Notes: a model not told the origin generated them from the letters alone. Shown: positions 16,715 to 25,205, counted from the stretch's first letter. The stretch is DNA of 64,000 nucleotides from Pseudonocardia sp. C8 (GCF_014267175.1 NZ_JACMTR010000002.1:818001-882000), one strand, 5' to 3'. Made by a program: numbers and translations.

Positions 16715-18066
16715 AGCGTCTGCTGATCGCCAACCGGGGCGAGATCGCCGTCCGGATCATCCGCGCCGCCCGCGACCTCGGGATCGAGACCGTGGCCGTG
16801 GCCAGCGAGGCGGACACCGAGGCCGCGCACGCGCTGCTCGCCGACGACGTCGTCCCCATCGGCCCGGGTCCGGCCTCGAAGAGCTACCTGGTCGAGGACG
16901 CCGTCGTCGCCGCGGCCCGGGACTCCGGAGCCGACGCGGTCCATCCCGGGTACGGGTTCCTGTCCGAGCGGGCCTCGTTCGCGGCCGCGGTGGCCGACGC
17001 CGGGCTGACCTTCGTCGGCCCGGACGCGGCGACCATCGAGCGGATGGGGGACAAGGTCGCCGCCCGCGAGGTCGCCCGCGCCGCGGGCGTCCCGACCGTT
17101 CCGGGCACCCCGGGCGGGGTGGCCGGGGCCGACGAGGCGGTCGCGGCCGCCCGCGAGGTCGGCTACCCGGTGATGCTCAAGGCCGCGGCCGGCGGCGGCG
17201 GGCGCGGCATCCGGGTGGTGCACGACGAGGCGGCGCTGCGGACCGCGTTCGGGCAGGCCTCGAACGAGGCGCTGAAGGCGTTCGGTGACGGCACGATGTA
17301 CCTGGAGCGGTTCATCCGCCGCGCCCGGCACGTCGAGGTGCAGGTGCTCGGCGACGGCACCGACGCGGTGCACCTGTTCGAGCGGGAGTGTTCGCTGCAG
17401 CGACGCAGGCAGAAGGTCGTCGAGGAGGCCCCGTCGCCGGGCATCGGCGAGGCCGTCCGCGCGGAGATGACCGCGGCCGCCGTCCGCCTGTGCGAGCAGG
17501 TCGGCTACCGCAGCGCCGGGACCTGCGAGTTCCTCGTCGACGACGAGACCGGCGAGTTCTTCTTCATCGAGATGAACACCCGGATCCAGGTCGAGCACCC
17601 GGTGACCGAGTGGATCACCGGGATCGACCTGGTCGCCGAGCAGCTGCGGATCGCCGCGGGCGAGCCGCTCGGGCTCCGCCAGTCCGACGTCGCCGCCCGC
17701 GGCCACGCCGTGGAGTTCCGGGTGTGCGCCGAGGACCCGGCGCGGGGTTTCATGCCCGCTCCCGGGAGGATCGATCACGTCCAGCTGCCGAGCGGGCCGT
17801 GGGTGCGGACCGACACGTGGCTGGCGCCGAACAGCCGGGTGTCGCCGTACTACGACTCGCTGGTCGCGAAGGTGATCGTCTGGGGGAACGACCGGGCCAC
17901 CGCGCTCGCCCGGTCCCGCCGGGCCCTCGACGAGCTCGTCGTCGACGGTGTCCCCACGACGACGTCGCTGCTGATCGAGCTCCTCGACCAGCCGTGGTTC
18001 GCCGAGGCCGCCTTCGACACCGGCACCCTCGAACGGTGGCTCGCCGACCGGGCGGGTGAGCGGTGA
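16711..18066 (+). CDS. Biotin carboxylase (AccC-like subunit)
   Basis: A 451-residue ATP-grasp biotin carboxylase. It has the N-terminal LIANRGEIAVRIIRAARDLGI, the glycine-rich ATP lid KAAAGGGGRGIR, ECSLQRRRQKVVEEAPSPG, and the catalytic FIEMNTRIQVEHPVTE block. It carboxylates the biotin on the carrier using ATP and bicarbonate. Its place between the carrier and the AHS1/AHS2 carboxyltransferase homologs indicates a split, urea-carboxylase-like enzyme rather than fatty-acid synthesis. It overlaps both neighbours by four bases or fewer. Confidence 0.9.
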   Translation: MKRLLIANRGEIAVRIIRAARDLGIETVAVASEADTEAAHALLADDVVPIGPGPASKSYLVEDAVVAAARDSGADAVHPGYGFLSERASFAAAVADAGLTFVGPDAATIERMGDKVAAREVARAAGVPTVPGTPGGVAGADEAVAAAREVGYPVMLKAAAGGGGRGIRVVHDEAALRTAFGQASNEALKAFGDGTMYLERFIRRARHVEVQVLGDGTDAVHLFERECSLQRRRQKVVEEAPSPGIGEAVRAEMTAAAVRLCEQVGYRSAGTCEFLVDDETGEFFFIEMNTRIQVEHPVTEWITGIDLVAEQLRIAAGEPLGLRQSDVAARGHAVEFRVCAEDPARGFMPAPGRIDHVQLPSGPWVRTDTWLAPNSRVSPYYDSLVAKVIVWGNDRATALARSRRALDELVVDGVPTTTSLLIELLDQPWFAEAAFDTGTLERWLADRAGER

Positions 18067-18953
18067 TGGGGGAGACCGCACGGCCGGCCCGCTACAGCTG
18101 GGGTGGTGACGAGTTCATCTTCGTCGAGCTGGCCGAGGAGATGAGCCTGCAGGCGAACTTCAAGGCCGTGGCGATCACGAACCTGTTGCGTGCCGAGCGG
18201 CCGGACGGGGTCCTGGAGATCTGTTCGGCGAACGCGTCGTACCAGGTGCGGTACGACCCGGACGTGCAGGAGCCGCACGCGTTCCTGGCGCACCTGAAGG
18301 AGCTCGAGGAGCGGGTCGGGGACGCGTTGGGGGTGACGCTGGACTGCCGGGTGGTGGAGATCCCGGTGCTGTACCGGGATCCGTGGACGACCGAGACGTT
18401 GATGCGGTTCCGGGACCGGCACCAGGATCCGGAGGCGACCGACATCGAGTACGCGGCGCGGATCAACGGGTACGCCTCGGTGGAGGAGTTCGTCGCGGCG
18501 CACTCGGGGTCGCCGTGGTTCACCTCGATGGTGGGGTTCGTGGCGGGGTTGCCGTTCAAGTACCAGATGGTGCCGCGGGAGCGGCAGATCGTGGTGCCGA
18601 AGTACCTGCGGCCGCGGACGGACACGCCGAAGCAGACGGTCGGTTACGGCGGGTGTTTCTCGTGCATCTACTCGGTGCGTGGGGCGGGTGGGTACCAGAT
18701 GTTCGGGATCACGCCGGCGCCGATCTACGACCCGCGGCAGACCAAGCCGGACTTCGCCGAGCACAAGGTGTTCATGCGGCCCGGTGACATGGTGAAGTTC
18801 CGGCCGATCGAGCGGGACGAGTACGACGAGCTGGAGGCGAAGGCCGAGGCGGGGGACTACCGGATCACGACCAAGGACGTCGAGTTCGACCTGCAGCCGT
18901 TCCTGGACGACCCGGACGGCTACAACAAGCGGTTGCTGGAGGGCCTGGCATGA
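18066..18953 (+). CDS. 5-oxoprolinase subunit B family protein (AHS1/PxpB type), second copy
   Basis: A 295-residue AHS1-family subunit, paralogous to the one at 7.7-8.7 kb and again longer than classical PxpB. Family features are the LPFKYQMVPRERQIVVP block and the YSVRGAGGYQMFGITPAPIY block. ATG 18066 overlaps the biotin carboxylase stop; a GTG one codon earlier is possible. Codon use departs from the neighbours: third positions from about 18240 on are dominated by G (GTG, GCG, CGG, TTG), where flanking genes use C. This may mean a different origin for this gene. Confidence 0.82.
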   Translation: MGETARPARYSWGGDEFIFVELAEEMSLQANFKAVAITNLLRAERPDGVLEICSANASYQVRYDPDVQEPHAFLAHLKELEERVGDALGVTLDCRVVEIPVLYRDPWTTETLMRFRDRHQDPEATDIEYAARINGYASVEEFVAAHSGSPWFTSMVGFVAGLPFKYQMVPRERQIVVPKYLRPRTDTPKQTVGYGGCFSCIYSVRGAGGYQMFGITPAPIYDPRQTKPDFAEHKVFMRPGDMVKFRPIERDEYDELEAKAEAGDYRITTKDVEFDLQPFLDDPDGYNKRLLEGLA

Positions 18954-19924
18954 CCGGCACGACGATCGAGGTCCGCAAGCCCGGGCTGTCCACCACCGTG
19001 CAGGACCGGGGCCGGGCGGGCTACTACGACCTGGGGATCCCGCCGTCGGGTGCGCTGGACCAGTTCGCGGCCGTGACGGCCAACCGGCTGGTCGGCAACG
19101 AGCCGGGGCTGGGCGTCCTGGAGGCCGTCTACATGGGTCCCGAGCTCCGGTTCACCGGAGACGCGGTCGTGGCCGTGACCGGGGCGGACCTGCCGCCCCG
19201 GGTCAACGGTGAGGACCGGCCGCTGTGGGAGTCGTTCCCCGTGCGCGACGGGGACGTGCTCGACTTCGGGTTCGTGGCCGGGGGTGCCCGCGCCTACGTC
19301 GCGGTGTCCGGCGGGATCGACGTGCCGGTGCAGCTCGGCAGCCGGGCCACCTACGCCCTGGGTGCCCTCGGCGGGTTCGACGGCCGGCCGATCGCGGCCG
19401 GCGACGTGCTCCCGGTCGGCCCCGGCACCGGGACGCCCGGGCGGGTGGTGCCCGCCGAGCTGCGCCCGACGCTCGGCAAGGAGGTGGAGGTCCGCGTGGT
19501 GATGGGCCTCTACGACCACATCCTGTCCCCGGCGGGGCGGGAGTCGTTCCTGTCGACCACCTGGAAGCTCACGCCGGTCGCCGACCGGGTCGGCTTCCGC
19601 TACGGCGGCGGCAGGCTCGAGACCGTGGAGCGGACGCCGCCGTTCGGGGCGGGCCAGGACCCGTCGAACATCGTCGACGCGCCGTACCCGATCGGGTCCA
19701 TCCAGGTGCCCGGCGGCGTCGAACCGATCATCCTGCACCGCGACGCCGTCTCCGGCGGCGGCTACATGATGATCGCGACGGTGATCAGCGGAGACCTCGA
19801 CGTCGTCGCGCAGTCCGCGCCGAAGACCTCGACCCGGTTCGTCGAGATCACCCTCGACGAGGCCCTCGCCGCACGCCGTGACCACCGCGCGCGCACCGAG
19901 CGCGTCGCCGAACTGCTCGCCTAG
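18950..19924 (+). CDS. Biotin-dependent carboxyltransferase family protein (AHS2/PxpC type), second copy
   Basis: A 324-residue AHS2-family protein. It has LSTTVQDRGRAGYYDLGIP at the N-terminus, SGALDQFAAVTANRLVGN, SRATYALGALGGFDGRP, and the C-terminal NIVDAPYPIGSIQVPGG block. With AHS1 it forms the carboxyltransferase/hydrolase half of the complex. It starts in the AHS1 stop (ATGA) and is followed 14 bp later by the tautomerase gene. Unlike the first AHS2 copy, it has a dedicated biotin carboxylase and carrier in the same operon. Confidence 0.85.
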   Translation: MTGTTIEVRKPGLSTTVQDRGRAGYYDLGIPPSGALDQFAAVTANRLVGNEPGLGVLEAVYMGPELRFTGDAVVAVTGADLPPRVNGEDRPLWESFPVRDGDVLDFGFVAGGARAYVAVSGGIDVPVQLGSRATYALGALGGFDGRPIAAGDVLPVGPGTGTPGRVVPAELRPTLGKEVEVRVVMGLYDHILSPAGRESFLSTTWKLTPVADRVGFRYGGGRLETVERTPPFGAGQDPSNIVDAPYPIGSIQVPGGVEPIILHRDAVSGGGYMMIATVISGDLDVVAQSAPKTSTRFVEITLDEALAARRDHRARTERVAELLA

Positions 19925-19938
19925 GAAGGAACACCCCC

Positions 19939-20124
19939 ATGCCGCACGTCCAGATCGACTGGTTCCCCGGCCGCACCGTCGAGCAGAAGCGGGAGCTGGC
20001 CGAGGTCCTGACCCGTGAGATCTGCCGGATCGGCCAGTGCGCGCCGGACTCGGTGGGCATCGTGTTCACCGACGTCGACACCGAGAACTGGGCCCGCGCC
20101 GGGAAGCTGTTCGCCGACGGCTGA
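19939..20124 (+). CDS. 4-oxalocrotonate tautomerase-family small protein
   Basis: A 61-residue protein whose mature N-terminus would be Pro1, the general base of the family. Arg11 of 4-oxalocrotonate tautomerase is conserved in position (PHVQIDWFPGR), but the Arg39 position is Gly (SVGIVF). Isomerisation of a 2-hydroxymuconate-like diacid is therefore less likely than action on a smaller enol or keto compound. GGAAGGA lies upstream of the ATG. It is encoded between the carboxyltransferase and the semialdehyde dehydrogenase, so it may interconvert an intermediate between those steps. Confidence 0.8.
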   Translation: MPHVQIDWFPGRTVEQKRELAEVLTREICRIGQCAPDSVGIVFTDVDTENWARAGKLFADG

Positions 20125-20213
20125 CCCGCCCGCACCCCCACCGACCCCTGAGCGGCATGGCCCGGCCCGCGTGGCCGGGCCGCGCCGACCTGCCCCGAGA
20201 AACGGAGACGCGG

Positions 20214-21677
20214 TTGAGCGTCGACACCACCGTCACACCCCCCGAGATCGACACGCTGATCGGCCCCGTGCTGGAGAGGCACCGCCCGGACACCTCTGAC
20301 GGGACCTTTCCGGTGCTCGACCCGTCGACCGGCGAGCCCCTCGCCGAGATCACCCGGGTGGCCCCCGCCGGGGTCGACCGGGCGATCGACCGGGCCGCCG
20401 CGGCCCTGCCGGACTGGTCGGCGACCCCGCCGCGGGCCCGCTCGGAGATCCTGGCCGCCGCCCACGCGCTCATGCTCGACGAGCTCGAACCGCTCGCGCA
20501 CCTGATGAGCCTGGAGATGGGCAAGACCCGCGCGGACGCCCGGGCCGAGGTCCGCTACGCGGCGGAGTTCTTCCGCTGGTTCGCCGAGGAGGCCGTGCGC
20601 ATCTCCGGGGAGCTCCGCACCGCCCCGGGCGGGGCCAACCGGATCCTCACCGTGCACCGCCCGGTCGGGGTGGCCCTGCTGCTCACCCCGTGGAACTTCC
20701 CGGCCGCGATGGCGACCCGCAAGCTCGCCCCCGCGCTCGCGGCCGGGTGCACGGCCCTGCTCAAGCCGGCCGAGGACACCCCGCTCACCGCGCTGTACCT
20801 GGCCGACCTGCTGGCCCGGGCCGGCCTGCCGGACGGGGTGGTGTCGGTGCTGACCACCGATCGCCCGGCGGAGCTCGTCGAGCACGCCCTGGCCGATCCC
20901 CGGATCCGGAAGCTGTCGTTCACCGGCTCGACCGGGGTCGGTCGCACGCTGCTGCGCCAGGCCGCCGAGCGCATCGTCAACACCTCGCTGGAGCTCGGCG
21001 GCAACGCCCCGTTCGTGGTCCTCGACGACGCCGACCTCGATGCCGCGGTCGAGGGGGCGATGTTCGCCAAGATGCGCAACGGCGGGCAGGCGTGCACGGC
21101 GGCGAACCGGTTCCTCGTCCACGAGGCGGTCGCCGACGACTTCGCCGCGCGGCTCGCCGCCCGGATGGCGGACCTCGTCGTGGGGCCCGGGACCGACGAG
21201 GCGACCCAGCTCGGCCCGATGGTCAACGCCCGACGGCAGGCCGACGTCGCCGGCCGGGTCGACGCCGCGGTCGCGCAGGGCGCGCGGGTGCACACCGGGG
21301 GAGCGCCGCTCGAGCGGCCCGGGTTCTTCTACCCGGCGACCGTGCTGTCCGGGGTGGACCGGGCCGGCGTGCTGAGCGTGGACGAGACGTTCGGCCCCGT
21401 CGCCCCGATCATCGAGATCGCCGACGACGCCGACGCGGTGGCGCTGGCCAACACCACCGAGTACGGGCTGGCTGCCTACGTGTACGCGGCCGACCTGGGC
21501 CGGGCGCTCGGCGTCGCCGAGCAGCTCCAGGCAGGCATGGTCGGGGTCAACCGCGGCGCCGTCTCCGACCCCGCCGCCCCGTTCGGCGGTATGAAGCAGT
21601 CCGGCCTCGGCCGCGAGGGCGGCTTCGAGGGCATCCACGAGTACCTCGAGGTCAGCTACCTGGCCGTCGACTGGTGA
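20214..21677 (+). CDS. NAD(P)-dependent semialdehyde dehydrogenase (succinate-semialdehyde dehydrogenase-like)
   Basis: A 487-residue aldehyde dehydrogenase. Visible are TPWNFPAAM (cofactor fold), the FTGSTGVGR loop, the general-base Glu in LELGGNAP, the nucleophile Cys in NGGQACTAANR, and the C-terminal PFGGMKQSGLGREGG signature. The closest pattern is the succinate-semialdehyde dehydrogenase branch. I choose the TTG at 20214 because GGAG lies six bases upstream and no ATG or GTG start fits. It would oxidise the semialdehyde released after ring opening. Confidence 0.88.
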   Translation: MSVDTTVTPPEIDTLIGPVLERHRPDTSDGTFPVLDPSTGEPLAEITRVAPAGVDRAIDRAAAALPDWSATPPRARSEILAAAHALMLDELEPLAHLMSLEMGKTRADARAEVRYAAEFFRWFAEEAVRISGELRTAPGGANRILTVHRPVGVALLLTPWNFPAAMATRKLAPALAAGCTALLKPAEDTPLTALYLADLLARAGLPDGVVSVLTTDRPAELVEHALADPRIRKLSFTGSTGVGRTLLRQAAERIVNTSLELGGNAPFVVLDDADLDAAVEGAMFAKMRNGGQACTAANRFLVHEAVADDFAARLAARMADLVVGPGTDEATQLGPMVNARRQADVAGRVDAAVAQGARVHTGGAPLERPGFFYPATVLSGVDRAGVLSVDETFGPVAPIIEIADDADAVALANTTEYGLAAYVYAADLGRALGVAEQLQAGMVGVNRGAVSDPAAPFGGMKQSGLGREGGFEGIHEYLEVSYLAVDW

Positions 21678-21710
21678 CCGGACACCGACACCCCCGACGA
21701 AGGAGAACAC

Positions 21711-22100
21711 ATGCCGACACTCCGCTCCCATGTCGTGATCGACGCCGCTCCGGAGGCGGTCTGGAAGGTCGTCCGCGACGCCGCCGCCGTCGCGGACTGG
21801 TTCCCGGCGATGGCCCGGTCCTGGGGCGATGACACCCACCGCACCGTCGTGCTCGCGGACGGGTCAACGCTGGAGGAAGCCGTCGTCACCGCCGACCCGG
21901 TGCTGCGCCGCTTCCAGTACCGGGTCGTCGGCGGGGACCTCTCCGTCGAGCAGCACCTGGGCACGGTGGACGTCATCGAGCTGGAGCCGCAGCGGTCGCT
22001 CGTCGTGTACAGCACCGAGATCGAGCCGGCCGCCCTCGCCGGGCCGTTCGAGGCCGCGATCTCCGAGGCGGTGCGCACCCTGCCGACGCACGTGGCCTGA
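21711..22100 (+). CDS. SRPBCC (START-like) family protein
   Basis: A 129-residue protein with the helix-grip START-like pattern: SHVVIDAAPEAVWKVVRDAAAVADWFPAM, then alternating strands and a C-terminal helix. Such proteins bind hydrophobic ligands or act as cyclases or lyases in catabolic clusters. GAAGGAGA precedes the ATG. It is the last plus-strand gene before the GntR regulator and probably belongs to the monooxygenase operon. Function unknown. Confidence 0.7.
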   Translation: MPTLRSHVVIDAAPEAVWKVVRDAAAVADWFPAMARSWGDDTHRTVVLADGSTLEEAVVTADPVLRRFQYRVVGGDLSVEQHLGTVDVIELEPQRSLVVYSTEIEPAALAGPFEAAISEAVRTLPTHVA

Positions 22101-22113
22101 CACCCCGGACTGG

Positions 22114-22132
22114 TGTATACCTGAGGTATGCA
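22114..22132. promoter_or_regulatory. Candidate GntR operator overlapping its own start codon
   Basis: An imperfect dyad, TGTATACC-TGA-GGTATGCA, covers the ATG of the GntR gene at 22128. Symmetric operators of this size with GTAT half-sites suit FadR-type dimers. TATACC, six bases ahead of the ATG, could also serve as a -10 element of a leaderless message. Binding here would give tight autorepression. Confidence 0.45.
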
Positions 22133-22778
22133 GCAGTCCGGTCGCGCCCGCGCGCTCCAGTACCTCCGCGAGGAGGTCCTCGCCGACCCGGACGTGCAGG
22201 GGAGCTTCCTCAACGAGGTCGACCTCGCCAAGCGGATCGGCGTCTCCCGGACCCCGGTCCGGGAGGCGCTGCTCCTGCTCGTCGCCGACGGGCTCGTCGA
22301 GATGCTACCCGGCCGCGGGGCCTACGTTCCCCCGATGAGCGGCCGGGAGATCCGCGAGCTGATGGAGATCCGGGCGCTGTTCGAGAAGCACGCCGCCGCC
22401 CGCACCATCGAGGCCGGCACGGCGCCGGTGGCCGAGATGCGCGCCCTGCTGGACGAGCAGCACACGATCGCGACGTCCGGGGACACCGGCAGTGCCGACG
22501 CGGCGACCGAGTTCGTCGGCCTCGACGTCCGGTTCCACCAGGCGCTGATCGACGCGGCCGACAACGTCATGATCTCCCGCAGCTACGCGGCGCTGCGGGT
22601 CCGGCAGCGCCGGGTGGGGGTCGCGGCACTGTTCCGCGCGACCGATCGGCAGCTCGCCGTGTGCAGCGAGCACGAGCGGATCGTCGACGCGCTCGCCGGT
22701 GGCGACGTCGAGCGCGCCGGGAAGGCGATCGATGCCCACCTCGACTGCACCCTGCAGGTGCTGCTCCGGCAGGCCTGA
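22128..22778 (+). CDS. GntR-family (FadR subgroup) transcriptional regulator
   Basis: A 216-residue regulator. The winged helix-turn-helix is at residues 20-70 (NEVDLAKRIGVSRTPVREALLLLVADGLVEM). A helical FCD ligand-binding domain follows, with metal-binding Asp/His residues in GLDVRFHQALI and the SEHERIVDALAGGD segment. It could control either the monooxygenase cluster to its left or the convergent flavin-monooxygenase operon to its right. A dyad over its own start suggests autoregulation. Confidence 0.87.
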   Translation: MQQSGRARALQYLREEVLADPDVQGSFLNEVDLAKRIGVSRTPVREALLLLVADGLVEMLPGRGAYVPPMSGREIRELMEIRALFEKHAAARTIEAGTAPVAEMRALLDEQHTIATSGDTGSADAATEFVGLDVRFHQALIDAADNVMISRSYAALRVRQRRVGVAALFRATDRQLAVCSEHERIVDALAGGDVERAGKAIDAHLDCTLQVLLRQA

Positions 22779-22800
22779 CCCCACCGCAGGTGGACGCGGA

Positions 22801-22828
22801 GCCCGGACGGGATCGGTCCCGCCCGGGC
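22801..22828. terminator. Hairpin between convergent genes, probable bidirectional terminator
   Basis: GCCCGGACGGGA and TCCCGCCCGGGC pair over 12 bp with one mismatch around a TCGG loop. The hairpin lies 22 bases after the GntR stop and 23 bases before the 3' end of the flavin reductase gene on the other strand. Confidence 0.6.
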
Positions 22829-22851
22829 CCCGCAGCTCGGGACGGCCGGCC

Positions 22852-23376
22852 TCAGAACAGCCAGGGCATCTCGGCGTGGCCGAGATCGTGGAACTCGCCG
22901 AACCGTCCGGAGTGGAAGGTCAGGCCGGTCCCGGCCCGGTCCCGCAGCGAGCCGACCTCGCCGAAGTACACGCGGTGGTCACCGACGTCGGTGGTCGTGT
23001 GGACCCGGCAGTCGGCGTGCACCAGTGCGCCGCCCACGATCGGGATCCCGCTGTCGGTCACCTCGGCCTCGACGCCCTCGAACCGGGCGCCGCCGCGGGT
23101 GGCGAACCGGCGGGCGGTCGCCTCCTGGCGGACGCCCAGGATCGAGATCGCGAAGGCGCCGGAGGCGTCCACCGCGTCCGCGGTCCGGGTGCCGACGGTC
23201 AGCGACACCAGCAGCACGCACGGGTCGACGCTCACCGAGGTCAGCGAGTTGATCGTCATGCCCTGCGGCTCGCCCGCCGCGTCGAGCGCCGTGACGACGG
23301 CGACCCCCGTGGTGAACCGGCCCATGCACCGCCGCATCGCCGAGGCGTCCGGCGGGGTGAACGGCACCGCCTTCAT
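22852..23376 (-). CDS. Flavin reductase family protein
   Basis: A 174-residue flavin reductase-like FMN-binding protein of the HpaC/two-component type: MGRFTTGVAVVTALDAAGEPQGMTINSLTSVSVDPCVLLVSL is the characteristic opening. It supplies reduced flavin from NAD(P)H. The natural partner is the HpaB-type monooxygenase two genes upstream. ATG 23376 overlaps the cupin stop. It is the last gene of the operon. Confidence 0.87.
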   Translation of the reverse strand: MKAVPFTPPDASAMRRCMGRFTTGVAVVTALDAAGEPQGMTINSLTSVSVDPCVLLVSLTVGTRTADAVDASGAFAISILGVRQEATARRFATRGGARFEGVEAEVTDSGIPIVGGALVHADCRVHTTTDVGDHRVYFGEVGSLRDRAGTGLTFHSGRFGEFHDLGHAEMPWLF

Positions 23377-23735
23377 GATCCGTCGCCGGCCCGGGTGCGG
23401 TAGCGGACCTCGAACGTCAGCGCCCCGTCCGGGGCGGTCCACGGGCCGTGCTTCATGCCGGGCGGCCGGCAGGCGTACTGGCCTGCGGTGAACGTCTGGC
23501 CGAGGCGCAGGTCGGTGATGGCGCCCTCGAGGATGTAGACCTCCTCCCAGAAGTCGTGCACCTGGACACCGTTGGGCGTGGTGTCGGTCCCCGGGGCGAA
23601 CCGCAGGATGCGGGTCGCGGTGCCGGCCTCCTCGTCGCGGGCGAGCACCCGCTCGGTCAGCTCGGGCACGACGCCGTCACACGGCGTGAACTCGACGTCG
23701 GCGACAGGGAAGAACTCGAACTCGGGCTTGGCCAT
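23373..23735 (-). CDS. Cupin-domain protein
   Basis: A 120-residue single cupin. The metal-site motifs are HDFWEEVYILEG (motif 1, about residue 60) and PPGMKHGPWTAP (motif 2). It resembles the small cupins, similar to the anti-sigma ChrR C-terminal domain, that occur as accessory proteins or dioxygenases in aromatic catabolic operons. It lies between the monooxygenase and its flavin reductase, suggesting it acts on the hydroxylated product. The exact reaction is unknown. Confidence 0.75.
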   Translation of the reverse strand: MAKPEFEFFPVADVEFTPCDGVVPELTERVLARDEEAGTATRILRFAPGTDTTPNGVQVHDFWEEVYILEGAITDLRLGQTFTAGQYACRPPGMKHGPWTAPDGALTFEVRYRTRAGDGS

Positions 23736-23750
23736 GGTGGGTCTCCTGCC

Positions 23751-25202
23751 TCAGCTGGCGGTGGTGTAGCCGGCCAGGAACGCGTCGACGTCCTCGACCG
23801 CGTCCTGGTAGCCGAAGTTACGGAAGGCGTAGACGCCCCGGACGACGAACGGGGCGCCGGCATAGAACATCTCGTACTGCTGGTGGCGACCGGCGAACTC
23901 CGAGCCGATCACGTCCCAGGCGAGCTTGAACAGCTTGATGCGCTCCTCCGAGGCCACCCCGGGCGACTGGATGTAGTGCGCGACGTCGGCCGCGGTGTGC
24001 TCGCTGGTGAGGTCGCGGACGCTGGCGGGCAGCTGCAGGACACCCCCGCCGACGAGGTCCCGCACGATGCCGATCACCCGCGGGTAGGTCTCCGACTGCA
24101 GGCCCATCGCCGAGTAGAGCGGCTCCCTGCCGGGGACCATCACGCCGTTCCCGTCGAGCGTCGCGGTGAACTCCGCGGCGTCCACGGAGGCCTGGACGCT
24201 GCCGACGATGCTCGCGAGCTCGCCGAGCTTGTCCGCGACCGCGGGGATCTTGTCGGTGCCGTTGACCTGGGTGACCTTGCGGGCGATGCCGGCGATGAAG
24301 CGCAGCTTGGCGGCGAACCGGATCTGTGCCTGCCAGTTGCCCAGCGCGTGCGCGCAGGTGCCGAAGAACTGGTCGCGGACCACGGCGATGTCGCGGCTGG
24401 CGAACACCCGCTCCCACGGGACGAACACGTCGTCGAGCACGACGAGCGCGTCGGGCTCGTCGTAGCGGCTGGTCAGCGGGTAGTCGAACGCGCTGGTCGC
24501 CGCGGGCGCGAACGGGCGGCGGCAGTAGAGCTTGAGGCCCTCGGCGTTGACCGGGAGCACCGCGGAGAAGGCGAAGTCCTGGTCGTCGGGCCCGAGCGGC
24601 TTGATGCAGGTGATGAGGACCTCGTCGGCCACGGCCGCGCCGGTGGCGAGCATCTGCGCGCCGCGCAGCACGATGCCCTCCGCGGTCTCCTCGGCCACGC
24701 CGGCCTGCAGGAAGTCCTCGCCCCACCCGGAGGCCGTGGTGGCCCGGGAGACCTGCGGCGGGATGATCGCGTAGGAGACGAACAGGTCCTCCCGCAGCAG
24801 CCGCTGGTAGTACGCGGTCACGTTCGCGCCCAGGGAGTGATGCTCGGTGTCGAACAGCTCCGGGCGGGAGGCGAAGCCGGCGAGGAACGTGCCCACGTGA
24901 TCGGGGCTACGACCCACCCAGCCATGGGTGTGGCCGGCCCACCGCTGGATCGCGGCCCGGCGGGCGGCGAGACCCTCGGCGTCGCGCGGGGTGCTGAAGA
25001 CCAGGTTCGCGGTCTCACCGGTCTCGGGTGCCGTGTACTGCATGCCGTTCGCCGGATCGGCTGCCATGTCGTAGAGCTCGGCGACGACGCCGGCCACCGG
25101 GGCGAACGCGGGATGGACGGTGACGTCGTCGATCCGCTCGCCGTCGAGGTAGACGGTCCGGCCGTCGTCGAGGGAGGAGAGATAGTCCTTGCCGGTACGC
25201 AT
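23751..25202 (-). CDS. 4-hydroxyphenylacetate 3-hydroxylase (HpaB) family FADH2-dependent monooxygenase
   Basis: A 483-residue oxygenase of the HpaB/PvcC family, with an acyl-CoA-dehydrogenase-like fold. The N-terminal TGKDYLSSLDDGRTVYLDGERI and the central VLDDVFVPWERVF are family signatures. It hydroxylates phenols using FADH2 made by a separate reductase, here the product of the last gene in the operon. The unusual partners (nitrilase, DUF2848, cupin) make 4-hydroxyphenylacetate itself doubtful as substrate. The start is three bases after the DUF2848 stop. Confidence 0.88.
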   Translation of the reverse strand: MRTGKDYLSSLDDGRTVYLDGERIDDVTVHPAFAPVAGVVAELYDMAADPANGMQYTAPETGETANLVFSTPRDAEGLAARRAAIQRWAGHTHGWVGRSPDHVGTFLAGFASRPELFDTEHHSLGANVTAYYQRLLREDLFVSYAIIPPQVSRATTASGWGEDFLQAGVAEETAEGIVLRGAQMLATGAAVADEVLITCIKPLGPDDQDFAFSAVLPVNAEGLKLYCRRPFAPAATSAFDYPLTSRYDEPDALVVLDDVFVPWERVFASRDIAVVRDQFFGTCAHALGNWQAQIRFAAKLRFIAGIARKVTQVNGTDKIPAVADKLGELASIVGSVQASVDAAEFTATLDGNGVMVPGREPLYSAMGLQSETYPRVIGIVRDLVGGGVLQLPASVRDLTSEHTAADVAHYIQSPGVASEERIKLFKLAWDVIGSEFAGRHQQYEMFYAGAPFVVRGVYAFRNFGYQDAVEDVDAFLAGYTTAS

Positions 25203-25205
25203 CGT

